Shown here: piece by piece, positions 7,559-16,000 of the stretch
Position numbering within the stretch: position 1 is the first letter of the stretch
Layout: each line of letters begins with the position of its first letter
From: Cedecea davisae DSM 4568
GTDB taxonomy: Bacteria > Pseudomonadota > Gammaproteobacteria > Enterobacterales > Enterobacteriaceae
Assembly: GCF_000412335.2 (NCBI RefSeq)
Contig: NZ_KE161030.1
Span: 721,647-785,646 of the forward strand
Length of the DNA stretch: 64,000 nt
Reading direction: 5' to 3'
The notes under the pieces: model-generated
What the model was told of the DNA's origin: nothing
Seen by the model: the letters and a program-made list of their open reading frames with translations, nothing else
The model's database searches: none
Translations under genes and position numbers: made by a program

Positions 7559-8991
7559 TAATTCGTGCGAGCCTGGGTATCCAGCAGCTTGCGGTCGATT
7601 TTGCCGTTAGGGTTAAGCGGCAAAGCGTCTTTAATAATGATTTGCGAAGGCACCATATAAGGCGGGATCACCTTCGAGAGCGAAGTTTTGATGGCTTCCG
7701 GCGCGAGGCCGGTTACGCAGAAAGCCGCAATACGCAGCACGCCGCCGCCGGACTTCATCAGCGGCAGCACCACGGCCTCGCTAATGCCGGACATCGCCAG
7801 CAGGCGGTTCTCAATCTCGTTGATTTCAATCCGGTAGCCGTTCAATTTGATTTGGCTGTCGTTGCGGCCCTGGCAATAAAGCAGTCCGTCCTCGTAGCCG
7901 AGATCGCCGGTCCGGTAGCCCCGGAATTGCTCGCTTTCGCGGTGCAGTAATTTCTCTGCGTTTTCCTGAGGCAGCCCAAGGTAGCCGCGCATCACGTTTT
8001 TACCCCAGATAATCAGTTCACCTTCGGCGGTAATCTCCATTCTGGAGTCCGGCATCATGGTGCCAACCGGCAGCAGGTCGTTTTCGCTGAGCAGGATCTC
8101 ATCGGTGATTTCGATAACCGTGGTGGCGATGGTCGCCTCCGTTGGCCCATAGGAGTTAAGAATTTTGGCCTGCGGGAAGCGTCGGCGCAGCTGCTTGACC
8201 AGCGCCTTATTCAGCACTTCGCCGATGAATACAAACACGCTCAGGTCGGGCAAATAGTCGCTGTTGAACTGCGGGGAAAGCAGCTTCTGGTAGGCAAAAG
8301 AGGGCGTTGAAACCCAGGCCGAAACGCCGTTGGTTTTCAGGCGCTCGAGCCAGTTTTCGGCCGCGATGTCTTCTTTCGCATTCAGCACGATGTGCCCGCC
8401 GGTAGCGAGGTTTGCCAGCAGCGGGATCAGGGAAAGGTCGAAGCTGAACACCGCGTGGTTCATCAGCACCGGCACGTCCGGCAGCGCAAAATCCTGGCGT
8501 ACCCACTTCATGAAGTGCCACAGGCTCTCGCGCCCAATCTGCACGCCTTTCGGTTTCCCGGTGCTTCCTGAAGTAAACATGATATAGGCCAGGTTCTGCT
8601 CGGCCAGCGCTTTGCCCGTTTCGCCGGTTGCCACGAACTGCTTTGTCGCTACGTCGTAATAGCAGGGAGCGCTGGCAAGCTGGCAGATCTCTTTCAGCCT
8701 CTCCTGAGGGTAAATGCAGTCCACCGGAATATACGGAATGTTGTGCAGCAGGCAGCTATAAATAGCCACGGCAAACTCGGCCTGCTGGTGCCCGTACAAA
8801 ACCACCGGCGTTCCGGCGGGCTGGTGGCTCAGTTCGTAGCGCTGCGCCCAGTCCGCAACGGCGACGGAGAGCTGCTGCCAGGTCAGGGCGTAATCGCTGC
8901 CGCTGATGGCCAGCTGCTGGGGGCGTGCGGGGTCGAGTAATGCCGCACGCAGAAAATCCTGCAGTTCCTGAAGCTCGGGATGAAGTTTCAT
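7558..8991 (-). CDS. dltA: DltA-like amino acid:carrier protein ligase
   Basis: A 477-residue adenylate-forming enzyme. Motifs in order: TSGSTGKPKG (residues 140-149, phosphate loop), YGPTEAT (281-287), YRTGDLG (359-365) and the catalytic lysine in PNGKIDRK (Lys464). Length and pattern match DltA rather than a multidomain peptide synthetase. It should activate an amino acid with ATP and load it onto the carrier protein encoded immediately downstream. In the segment FVFIGEVL, Ile256 stands where Gram-positive DltA, as I recall it, has the cysteine (Cys269 in the Bacillus cereus enzyme) linked to selection of D- over L-alanine, so the substrate may not be D-alanine. The start overlaps the dltB stop (ATGA), implying coupled translation. 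Confidence 0.9.
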   Translation of the reverse strand: MKLHPELQELQDFLRAALLDPARPQQLAISGSDYALTWQQLSVAVADWAQRYELSHQPAGTPVVLYGHQQAEFAVAIYSCLLHNIPYIPVDCIYPQERLKEICQLASAPCYYDVATKQFVATGETGKALAEQNLAYIMFTSGSTGKPKGVQIGRESLWHFMKWVRQDFALPDVPVLMNHAVFSFDLSLIPLLANLATGGHIVLNAKEDIAAENWLERLKTNGVSAWVSTPSFAYQKLLSPQFNSDYLPDLSVFVFIGEVLNKALVKQLRRRFPQAKILNSYGPTEATIATTVIEITDEILLSENDLLPVGTMMPDSRMEITAEGELIIWGKNVMRGYLGLPQENAEKLLHRESEQFRGYRTGDLGYEDGLLYCQGRNDSQIKLNGYRIEINEIENRLLAMSGISEAVVLPLMKSGGGVLRIAAFCVTGLAPEAIKTSLSKVIPPYMVPSQIIIKDALPLNPNGKIDRKLLDTQARTN

Positions 8992-10109
8992 AGAGGTGAC
9001 ATTCCGCTAAAGATGTAGAGGGAGGCCGCTGCGCTTGCCAGCGTCAGAATTCGTCCAAAAAACGCGATAACCGGATGGCGTAATCCGTTGCTCAAAGCTG
9101 GGCTGCGTTTGGCTGACCACAGCAGCATGTTATGGGCAACGGAAATGGCGCCGAACAGCGCGCCGCTGATAACATAGTGCCTTTCAAGCCCGTTCCATGC
9201 CCCCATGCAAAAGAGCGTGCAGAAAATGCCAACGTTCTGTGCCAGGGTTTTGTTTTGACGGAAGAAATCGAGCTTCATCAGATTCATGTAAATCGGCATA
9301 AAGACCACGTCGCGCAGCCATTCAGACAGGCTGATGTGAAAGCGTCGCCAGAAGTCCTGCGGGTTTTTAGCCAGAATCGGCATATTAAAGTTGGCCGGAA
9401 TGTTCAGACCAAACAGGCGGCCAGCGCCGATAGCCATGTTGCTGTAACCGGCAAAATCGAAGTAGAGATAGGCGCTGTAGGCCAGCGACATCACAACGCC
9501 GACGCTGAGCGTAAACGGGCGGTGGCTCCAGGATTCAATCACCAGGTTATCTATCAGCATGGCAAACAAAAATTTTTGGATAATGCCGGTCACGATTTGC
9601 TCCAGCGCCAGTAAAAACTGTTCGCGGCTGAGGCGGAAAACCGGTTTGTTAATGTCGTTAACCCAGCTGCGCCAGCGGTACATTGGGCCAGCGAGGATAA
9701 TAAACGGCATAAACAGATAGCAAAAATAATGCAGGAAATTTCGCCCGTCTTTTTTACTGCGGTAAAGCAGTACGTCAATCGCGCGGAAGGTCATAAAGGA
9801 GAGGCCAATCATGCCCAGGTGGTTATTAAGGTGTAGTTTCACCAAAAACAGCGGTAGCAGGGTCAGGCTCACCGCCTGCCATGTTTTTAACCAGCCTTTC
9901 TCTTTTAATGTGACAAGAATATAAAAAGCCAGGAACACCGCGATCGGAACAATATAATCGCCCTGGAAGATATAGCCCCAGCCTAATGCCGCCAGCACCG
10001 AAAAAGCGGATAAATAAGTCAGCCGGTGATTCAATACCCGGTTAACCAGCGCAAACAACAGCGCCGATGAAAACAGAAAGAAAAAAAATGTTCCTGAGCT
10101 GTACATCAT
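8988..10109 (-). CDS. dltB: DltB-like MBOAT acyltransferase
   Basis: A 373-residue polytopic membrane protein of the MBOAT family, close to DltB length (about 390-415). The signature FWRRFHISLSEWLRDVVF includes the first conserved histidine (His258). At the position of the usual WHG catalytic motif it reads MGAWNGLERHY: Asn306 replaces the histidine, and the nearest histidine is His311. DltB moves the aminoacyl group from the carrier protein through the membrane to the tyrosine of DltX. Two ATGs (10109, 10106) follow an AAGGATGA ribosome site that overlaps the end of the microprotein gene upstream. Whether Asn306 is compatible with canonical chemistry is not clear; see findings. Confidence 0.9.
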   Translation of the reverse strand: MMYSSGTFFFFLFSSALLFALVNRVLNHRLTYLSAFSVLAALGWGYIFQGDYIVPIAVFLAFYILVTLKEKGWLKTWQAVSLTLLPLFLVKLHLNNHLGMIGLSFMTFRAIDVLLYRSKKDGRNFLHYFCYLFMPFIILAGPMYRWRSWVNDINKPVFRLSREQFLLALEQIVTGIIQKFLFAMLIDNLVIESWSHRPFTLSVGVVMSLAYSAYLYFDFAGYSNMAIGAGRLFGLNIPANFNMPILAKNPQDFWRRFHISLSEWLRDVVFMPIYMNLMKLDFFRQNKTLAQNVGIFCTLFCMGAWNGLERHYVISGALFGAISVAHNMLLWSAKRSPALSNGLRHPVIAFFGRILTLASAAASLYIFSGMSPL

Positions 10110-10116
10110 TCATCCT

Positions 10117-10239
10117 TCAGAATTTTTGATATTCAAAATGCACTTTTAAATTCATGCTGTCGTCAACGGATGACCACGCAACAACGGTTATCGCTAAAAA
10201 GAGATAAAGGAAAAAAAGGCGGGCTGCTGTTTTCATCAT
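10117..10239 (-). CDS. dltX: DltX-like microprotein with C-terminal acyl-shuttle hexapeptide
   Basis: A 40-codon frame between dltD and dltB. The product starts MMKTAARLFF, has one hydrophobic segment (about residues 8-22) after a basic N-terminus, so the C-terminus should face the periplasm, and ends exactly in FEYQKF. This fits the FxYxxF hexapeptide of DltX, whose tyrosine (here Tyr37) receives the acyl group from DltB and passes it to the DltD serine. The start overlaps the dltD stop: the ATG at 10239 shares ATGA, and the next ATG at 10236 is one codon later. The stop overlaps the dltB ribosome site. Gram-positive DltX is about 47-50 residues, so this is slightly short. Position, topology and the terminal motif together make the call firm despite the size. 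Confidence 0.85.
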   Translation of the reverse strand: MMKTAARLFFLYLFLAITVVAWSSVDDSMNLKVHFEYQKF

Positions 10240-11378
10240 TTAAAACTCCCGGCAATAAATCGGTCCATGGCGACCCACGCCAGTTCTGTGGGGTGAAGGC
10301 GATCCCAGTTCCAGCCGTTTTGGTAGGGCTGAGCGTACATGTCGAAGTAACGAACCTGGTTTTGCTCAAGCGTTGCCGTAACCTGGCGGTCAACGGGGCG
10401 GAATTTCTCCGTGTTCTTAAGCGCCCACGGATTGAGCGGGTCGATAATCACCACAAACTGCGCGTGGCGCTGTTTCAGGAGCGCAATTGTTGCCTGGAAA
10501 GCCTGCATCTGGCGGCTAACTGGCGGGGTTGGGTACCAGTCTTCCGGCGTTTTGTTATCTTCGAAAACGGACTTATCCATCCACAATGTCGCCGCGCTTT
10601 CCTGGCGGGACTGGTTCAGAACGCGCGCCTGGGCCAGCTGTTGGTCCCAGTCAGGTTGCACAACGTTGGCGCTCATCTGCTGCGGCCAGGTACGGTGTTT
10701 TGGCTGCGGGGTAATATGCAGCATTGCCAGCCAGTCGTTTTTTACCATGGTGCAGAAGTTAGCAAACTGATAATTCACTTCCTGCCAGATAACCTGCGGG
10801 TGCCAGCCGTAAACTTTCATTTCGCCAAAGGTTAAATGGCTAATATCTTCTTTATCAATATGCTGCAAATAATGAGTCAGGTAAGGGCGAGTTTGCTCAT
10901 TTTTCATCAGCGGATTAAAAATTGCCGCCGGGAAATGGTCGGCAAAAATTGCCGGAGGAATGCTGTCAAAATAAAAACTATCCGGGGCATAGAGCAGAAC
11001 AATTTTACTGTTAGCGTTGATGTCATTTTTGAAACGGGAGAGCAGTAAAAACTGAGTAATGTTATCAACATAACTATCGCCATAGGCGACCACCGGGCGA
11101 TGCAACTGGTTGTTAAAGTAATTATATACCGCGTAGTGCTCATCTTCGGAGGTAGAGACTTCCGAAGCACCGAGGAAGAAAATCGCATTTCCCTGTAACG
11201 CATGGGATATTGTGGCTATTTTTTCGCGCTGTTCTTTTGGCGTGCCTTCCATTGTTTTGATCAGCGGCTGGAATGTCAAAGGCGGATCGAAGCTCGTCAC
11301 CAGCGGGTGAACGCAAAGGAACAAGACAGCAAGCAGCGCCATCGAGATATGTAGGCAGAGAGTATTTTTAATTTTCAT
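10236..11378 (-). CDS. dltD: DltD-like SGNH acyltransferase
   Basis: A 380-residue protein with one N-terminal membrane anchor (about residues 10-28) and an extracytoplasmic domain. The nucleophile motif is FFLGASEVS with Ser72 (Ser70 in Staphylococcus aureus DltD), and the catalytic Asp/His pair is DRLH near the C-terminus (Asp359, His362). DltD takes the acyl group from DltX and transfers it to the final polymer. An in-frame TTG at 11402 would add eight residues, but the ATG at 11378 gives the normal basic-then-hydrophobic start; neither has a good ribosome site. It is the first gene of the operon, unlike the Gram-positive order X-A-B-C-D. The acceptor in a Gram-negative cannot be teichoic acid and is not evident. 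Confidence 0.88.
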   Translation of the reverse strand: MKIKNTLCLHISMALLAVLFLCVHPLVTSFDPPLTFQPLIKTMEGTPKEQREKIATISHALQGNAIFFLGASEVSTSEDEHYAVYNYFNNQLHRPVVAYGDSYVDNITQFLLLSRFKNDINANSKIVLLYAPDSFYFDSIPPAIFADHFPAAIFNPLMKNEQTRPYLTHYLQHIDKEDISHLTFGEMKVYGWHPQVIWQEVNYQFANFCTMVKNDWLAMLHITPQPKHRTWPQQMSANVVQPDWDQQLAQARVLNQSRQESAATLWMDKSVFEDNKTPEDWYPTPPVSRQMQAFQATIALLKQRHAQFVVIIDPLNPWALKNTEKFRPVDRQVTATLEQNQVRYFDMYAQPYQNGWNWDRLHPTELAWVAMDRFIAGSFK

Positions 11379-12027
11379 TATAAGAGTAACGCTATATGAC
11401 AACCATTTGTTTAAAATTTGTTAGTTTTTAACCTCACGGTAAATCCAGCCCCGTGAATTTTGACACTATATACCAGGAATCTGGCGATGATGAGCGTTGC
11501 TGTGTAACGGTATGTACAAGCTCCGACACTCCGGAATCCCGGCGGTTGTTTGTGCCTGGCCGCTATTTTTTACGGCGGTTAGCGGCCTAATTAATTGCTC
11601 GCCAGGTAATTTGTACCGGGCCTATTGTCGGCTTCTCCGGAGAAGGGAATAAGTTGTTTAACCACTCGCTGTCCTATCGTTTACATAAATGTTTTAGCTG
11701 TTTTATATTTCCGTGGTGATTGTTTTTAAACGCGCCCACCCTTGTTGTTAACATAACTCATTCTAATCAAATGGTTTTTTGTGTTGTGATTTGGCGGTGT
11801 GGCGTTTTTTAATCTTATTTTATAAGGATGATTTTGTGTTTGTTTGATGTTTTGTATATTGAGTGAGTTATGAATTGATATTTATCATTTAACAATAGCG
11901 ATGATGCTCACGAGAATAAAAAATAGGAAGATATTGTGGAACTTTTATTTGTAACGTTCATTTCGCCATTGAATAATGTCCTGGCTTCACAGGGGTGAAG
12001 CATTTTTCAACTATTAGGGACGAAAAG
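11379..12027. promoter_or_regulatory. Divergent promoter region of the Dlt-like operon and porin
   Basis: About 650 bases without a gene. It holds a perfect 14-base palindrome CTTCTCCGGAGAAG (11632-11645) and an inverted repeat GGCCGCT/AGCGGCC (11558-11564 and 11581-11587). From about 11690 to the porin start it is very AT-rich, as expected for a porin promoter with OmpR-type sites, but no site was assigned with confidence. Confidence 0.5.
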
Positions 12028-13122
12028 ATGAAATTAAAATTAATCGTGGTGGCCGTCTCAACGTTATTAGCGGCAGGGGCGGTTAACGCCGCCGGCGTTT
12101 ATAATAAAGAGGGTAACAAGCTGGATCTCTATGGAAAGGTTACCGCCCTCCATTATTTCAGTGACTCAAACGGTGCTAATGGGGATAAAACCTATGCGCG
12201 CTTAGGGTTTAAAGGCGAAACCCGCATCACCCATCAGCTCACCGGGTACGGCCAGTGGGAATATAACTTCAGCGGTAATAATGCCGAATCCGACGGTGCG
12301 AAGGGCAATGCAACGCGCCTGGCTTTTGCCGGGCTAAAATTTGCCAACTTTGGCAGCTTTGATTACGGGCGTAACTTTGGCGTGGCTTACGACATTGGCT
12401 CATGGACGGATATGCTGCCGGAATTTGGCGGCGACACATGGACCCAAACGGATGTCTTCCTCACCGGGCGTACCAACGGCGTTGCCACCTGGCGTAATAG
12501 CGACTTCTTCGGCCTGGTTGAGGGACTGAATGTCGCCCTTCAGTACCAGGGCAAAGAAGATGACGCCACGCGCGGGCTGGGCAAACAGCACGGCGACGGC
12601 TGGGGCATGTCTACTAGCTATGAGTCCCAGGGCTTTGGCATAGGCGTGACTTATGCCGCATCGGACAGGACTGACGCTCAGGTTGCACAGGGGCGGCTTG
12701 TATCGGGTGACAATGCCGCAGGTAATAAGGCAGAAGTCTGGGCGGCGGGCCTGAAGTATGACGTCAACTCGCTCTATCTTGCGGCGACGTTTTCAGAAAC
12801 CCATAACATGACCACCTACGGCGGCAACAGCAACATCGCCAATAAAACGCAAAACTTCGAAGTCGTTGCGCAATATCAGTTTGAGTCGGGCCTGCGTCCG
12901 TCCCTGGCTTATCTGAAATCAAAAGGCAAAGATCTGAATACCGTCGGAGGCAATCAGGATCTTGTTGAGTATATTTCTATTGGCGCTAACTACTACTTCA
13001 ACAAAAATATGTCGACCTACACGGATTATAAAATCAATCTGCTGGACGACAGCGAATTTACCCGCGCTGCACAAATCAACACCGACAATGTTTTTGCCGT
13101 CGGCATGGTCTATCAGTTCTGA
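12028..13122 (+). CDS. General porin of the OmpC/OmpF/PhoE family
   Basis: A 364-residue trimeric-porin family protein. The signal peptide [21 protein letters not shown] is cut before [16 protein letters not shown], the standard first strand. Loop 3 carries PEFGGD, the constriction-loop motif of general porins, and the protein ends in the C-terminal phenylalanine (VYQF) needed for BAM recognition. The ATG at 12028 follows AGGGACGAAAAG; an upstream in-frame GTG (11995) would add a non-signal extension and is unlikely. It allows passive diffusion of small hydrophilic solutes across the outer membrane. Which paralogue (OmpC, OmpF, OmpN, PhoE or a lineage-specific one) cannot be told from motifs alone. 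Confidence 0.93.
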   Translation: MKLKLIVVAVSTLLAAGAVNAAGVYNKEGNKLDLYGKVTALHYFSDSNGANGDKTYARLGFKGETRITHQLTGYGQWEYNFSGNNAESDGAKGNATRLAFAGLKFANFGSFDYGRNFGVAYDIGSWTDMLPEFGGDTWTQTDVFLTGRTNGVATWRNSDFFGLVEGLNVALQYQGKEDDATRGLGKQHGDGWGMSTSYESQGFGIGVTYAASDRTDAQVAQGRLVSGDNAAGNKAEVWAAGLKYDVNSLYLAATFSETHNMTTYGGNSNIANKTQNFEVVAQYQFESGLRPSLAYLKSKGKDLNTVGGNQDLVEYISIGANYYFNKNMSTYTDYKINLLDDSEFTRAAQINTDNVFAVGMVYQF

Positions 13123-13256
13123 TTTTGTGATAAATACGGCCCGGTTTGTTTTACGGGTCGTAATAAGCCGTGCTCCTGACAAGATGTTTCCGCGACGGAC
13201 AAGTTGAATACTTTTTCTGCTGGCTTTATGGTGAATCCTAAAAGCGAGGAAGAAAA

Positions 13257-13769
13257 ATGCCCCTGATAATCCGCAAAGCCGTCCCCGAAGATGCCCCTCT
13301 TATCTCTACCCTTGGTGCGACGAGTTACCGCTATCATTTCCAAAAATTCTGGCAATCTGAAGATGAGCTTCAGGCCTTTATTGACGGTGAATATTCGCTG
13401 CCTACGCTGGCGAAAAGCCTGTCCGACCCTGACGTTGGCTGGTTTATTGCTGAAAACAAAGGTGCAATTGGTTTTGCCAAAATAAGCTGGGATCGCTCGG
13501 TTCCGGGGCGGCCGTTTTCTGGCGCCTTGCTTAACAAGCTCTACTTTGCTCCCGGTGAGACCGGTAAGGGCTATGGGAAAGCGCTTTTTGACAGAGCGAT
13601 TGAGCTGGCGAAAGAAAGGAATCAGAACTACTTCTGGCTGGAAGTGCTTGAGGGCAATGAGGGCGCACGGCATTTTTACCTGTCCCAGGGCATGAGCCAC
13701 TTAACAAGTGAGACCTTTACCAGCGCGACGCAAACCAGCACGCTATATATTCTTGGTAAACCGCTATAA
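13257..13769 (+). CDS. GNAT-family N-acetyltransferase
   Basis: A 170-residue cytoplasmic protein with the GNAT fold pattern: beta1 LIIRKAVPEDAPLI, central strand WFIAENKGAIGFAKI, and motif A at LYFAPGETGKGYGKALFDRAI, whose G-K-G-Y-G loop binds the acetyl-CoA pyrophosphate. The segment WLEVLEGNEGARHFYLSQGM is the usual motif B. It should transfer an acetyl group to an amine; the substrate is not evident. The ATG follows GAGGAAG. It stands alone between the porin and a secreted nuclease. Confidence 0.85.
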   Translation: MPLIIRKAVPEDAPLISTLGATSYRYHFQKFWQSEDELQAFIDGEYSLPTLAKSLSDPDVGWFIAENKGAIGFAKISWDRSVPGRPFSGALLNKLYFAPGETGKGYGKALFDRAIELAKERNQNYFWLEVLEGNEGARHFYLSQGMSHLTSETFTSATQTSTLYILGKPL

Positions 13770-13992
13770 ACCCGGCAAGAGATTTCGGTATAGCCCGCTG
13801 GGCTGATAGCATTTTCAGGCTCCCTCCGTTTTTTTAAGCGGCGGGATTGCCGCCGGAGTTACGCCCGGCGGACGGCAATATCGACATATCTTGTTATTTC
13901 TTAACTCCCCTCTGATACAAAGGTCTTCTTTCCGGCCTCTATTTCTGCGGCGTAAACTAGCCGCTGATAAAGACAAGTGGCCTAACCTCAAA

Positions 13993-14532
13993 GTGATAAA
14001 TTCCTGGTTGAAAAATATTACCCTGGCAGCCGCGCTTAGCCTGCCCGCAGCGGCTTTTGCCGCGCCACATGTTCAGGTCGGTTTTTCGCCGGAAGGGTCG
14101 GCGCGGGCGCTGGTATTGCAGGTTATCGCCCAGGCGCATAAGTCTGTCCGCATGATTGGCTACTCCTTCCAGGCTCCCGACATCGCTCAGGCGCTGGTGG
14201 AGGCTCGTAAGCGGGGCGTAGAGGTGAGGGTAGTGGTGGATAAAAAACGTAACCAGAACAAGGCCAGCCTGAAGGCGATGAGCTTTGTCGCTGCCAATGG
14301 CGTTCAGCTGCGTATTGACGGGCACTATCATATCCAGCATGACAAAACGATCATCGTCGATGAGCAAACCGTTGAAACCGGCTCGTTTAACTATGCGCCT
14401 TCTGCTGAAACGGAAAACAGCGAAAACGTGGTGGTGCTGCGAGACATGCCGGATGTTGCCAGCCAGTACGTTGCGCACTGGCAAAGCCGCTGGGAGCTGG
14501 GCGTGCCGTTTACCGGAGAAACTTCGGTATAG
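13993..14532 (+). CDS. Secreted phospholipase D-family nuclease (Nuc-like)
   Basis: A 179-residue protein from a GTG start. It has a signal peptide (cleavage after AAFA near residue 23) and a single HKD motif, HDKTIIVD, with His116, Lys118 and Asp123, followed by the GSFNY.....ENSENVVVL pattern of the Nuc endonuclease subgroup. These proteins act as dimers, one HKD from each chain, on nucleic acids in the periplasm or outside the cell. The frame is open back to a TTG at 13891, but there is no ATG; GTG 13993 or TTG 14008 gives a proper signal peptide, and 179 residues fits the family. No ribosome site is convincing, so the exact start is uncertain. Confidence 0.8.
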   Translation: MINSWLKNITLAAALSLPAAAFAAPHVQVGFSPEGSARALVLQVIAQAHKSVRMIGYSFQAPDIAQALVEARKRGVEVRVVVDKKRNQNKASLKAMSFVAANGVQLRIDGHYHIQHDKTIIVDEQTVETGSFNYAPSAETENSENVVVLRDMPDVASQYVAHWQSRWELGVPFTGETSV

Positions 14533-14554
14533 CCTGGCGCGGGTTGATCTCCTT

Positions 14555-14576
14555 GGTTGTTATGTTATAACGTTTC
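14555..14576. promoter_or_regulatory. Zur-like operator upstream of zinT
   Basis: Read on the minus strand this segment is GAAACGTTATAACATAACAA, close to the Zur consensus GAAATGTTATANTATAACATTTC as I recall it, with the palindromic core GTTATAAC. It ends 32 bases before the zinT start, where a repressor would block the promoter when zinc is plentiful. Confidence 0.65.
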
Positions 14577-14608
14577 TCTTTCGCGATTGGATCGCAAAGG
14601 AGAGCGTT

Positions 14609-15253
14609 ATGATAATGAAGAAATCTGCTTTTATTCTGGGAATGGGCGTTCTGCTGTCGGGAACGCAGGCGCTGGCTCACGGCCATCATCACGGCAAACC
14701 GTTAACCGAGGTCGAACAGAAAGCCAGCGAAGGTATTTTTGACGATACCCATGTGAAAGACCGCTCCCTGGCCGACTGGGAAGGTATCTGGCAGTCGGTA
14801 AATCCCTATTTGTTGAGCGGTGATTTAGACCCGGTACTGGAGAAAAAAGCCAAAAAGAGCGGCAAGAGCCTGGAAGAATATCGGGCGTATTATAAAAAGG
14901 GTTATGCGACAGATGTCGAAACGATTGGCATCGAGAATAACGTCATCGAATTCCACGTAGGAAAAGAAACCGCCAGCTGCCATTACGATTACGCGGGCTA
15001 CAAAATTCTGACTTATAGCTCAGGAAAGAAGGGCGTGCGCTACCTGTTTGAGTGCAAAGACGGCCAGTCAAAAGCGCCAAAGTTTGTGCAATTTAGCGAC
15101 CATATTATTGCCCCGCGTCAGTCTCAGCATTTCCACATCTTCACCGGGAGTGAATCCCAGGACGCATTGCTCAAAGAGATGGATAACTGGCCAACATATT
15201 ACCCGTACAATATGACCAAAGCGCAGGTAGTTGACGAGATGCTGCACCACTAG
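14609..15253 (+). CDS. zinT: Periplasmic zinc-binding protein ZinT
   Basis: A 214-residue secreted protein (E. coli ZinT is 216). The signal peptide is followed by the metal-binding HGHHHGK stretch at the mature N-terminus. The lipocalin-like body includes [15 protein letters not shown], the ETASCHYDY and YLFECKDG cysteines, and the QHFHIFTG histidines that coordinate zinc in the family. It binds zinc (and cadmium) in the periplasm and helps the ZnuABC importer under zinc starvation. ATG 14609 (residues MIMKK) follows AAAGGAGAG. A Zur-like box lies just upstream, in keeping with the known regulation. Confidence 0.93.
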   Translation: MIMKKSAFILGMGVLLSGTQALAHGHHHGKPLTEVEQKASEGIFDDTHVKDRSLADWEGIWQSVNPYLLSGDLDPVLEKKAKKSGKSLEEYRAYYKKGYATDVETIGIENNVIEFHVGKETASCHYDYAGYKILTYSSGKKGVRYLFECKDGQSKAPKFVQFSDHIIAPRQSQHFHIFTGSESQDALLKEMDNWPTYYPYNMTKAQVVDEMLHH

Positions 15254-15263
15254 AGAAGGAAAA

Positions 15264-15285
15264 CGGGCGGCACATTCGCCGCCCG
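15264..15285. terminator. Bidirectional terminator between zinT and the OMP gene
   Basis: CGGGCGGC and GCCGCCCG form a perfect 8-bp stem with a 6-base loop (ACATTC) between the convergent genes. The minus-strand transcript is followed by GTTTTCC and the plus-strand transcript by CTGTTT. Confidence 0.75.
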
Positions 15286-15296
15286 CTGTTTAACCA

Positions 15297-15980
15297 TCAG
15301 AACAGGTAGCGAGTGCCCAGGGTAAATTCGCTGGTGGCAAGGCGAGCCTTCATTTGCTCGTCCTTCAGGCCGCGTACGTTGCCGAAGGTATTGTAGCCGC
15401 TCTCGATTTTGCCCATATCCACGTAGCGATAGCCAATGTCAAAGCTCAGGCGCTCCAGCGGCGAATAGCTGACGCCTGCGCCAAGCGACCAGGCCAGGTT
15501 GTTTTGCGTGCTGGAGGCGTATTCCCGGGAAGTATTACCCTGCCAGCCGCCCGCTTTTACCTTCGCAACCCCGAGACCCGCGGTGCCGAACAGTGAAACA
15601 CCGTAGCCCAGTTCATAGTCGCGATAGACGTTCAGCATCAGCCGTTCTGTTTTCAGCTTCAGGTGGTTGTAGCTGGTCGGGAAGGCGGTGGAGCCGCTGC
15701 TAAATTCGGTTTTCTGGCGGAAGGTATATTCCCCCTCGGTACGCCAGCCGTTGCCGTACTGGTAACCGGCAGCCAGCGACGCGCCGCCGAGTCTGTCTTT
15801 TTCTTTACCGTCAACAAACTGCCCAACGCCGGGACGGCTGCTGGTGTCCTGGTCGCTGGCACGCTGCTCGCTTTGCAGGTATTTAGCCGAACCGTAATAG
15901 CCTTCATCCCCGTTTGCGGCCAGAGCCTGCCCGGCACACAGCATTAACGGAAGCGCCCATAAGCCTGTTTTAATTTTCAT
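15297..15980 (-). CDS. Small outer-membrane beta-barrel protein
   Basis: A 227-residue exported protein. The signal peptide ends in GQALA around residue 21. The mature part alternates short beta-strands with polar loops (GGASLAAGYQYGNGWRTEGEYTF, LMLNVYRDYELGYGVSLFGTAGLGVAKVK in part, LSFDIGYRYVDMG) and ends FTLGTRYLF, with the terminal phenylalanine typical of outer-membrane barrels. It resembles eight-stranded OmpA/Opacity-type barrels, but I cannot name an orthologue. It lies 20 bases after the HbpS-like gene on the same strand and may be co-transcribed with it. A terminator follows. Confidence 0.75.
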   Translation of the reverse strand: MKIKTGLWALPLMLCAGQALAANGDEGYYGSAKYLQSEQRASDQDTSSRPGVGQFVDGKEKDRLGGASLAAGYQYGNGWRTEGEYTFRQKTEFSSGSTAFPTSYNHLKLKTERLMLNVYRDYELGYGVSLFGTAGLGVAKVKAGGWQGNTSREYASSTQNNLAWSLGAGVSYSPLERLSFDIGYRYVDMGKIESGYNTFGNVRGLKDEQMKARLATSEFTLGTRYLF

Positions 15981-16000
15981 ATTTTCCGCCCGATATCGTG

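Noticed and set aside
11408..11424. TGTTTA-N5-TGTTAG, resembling a PhoP box near the dltD start
   Set aside because: The second half matches only four of six bases, and the position overlaps the likely leader; the AT-rich background makes such matches frequent.
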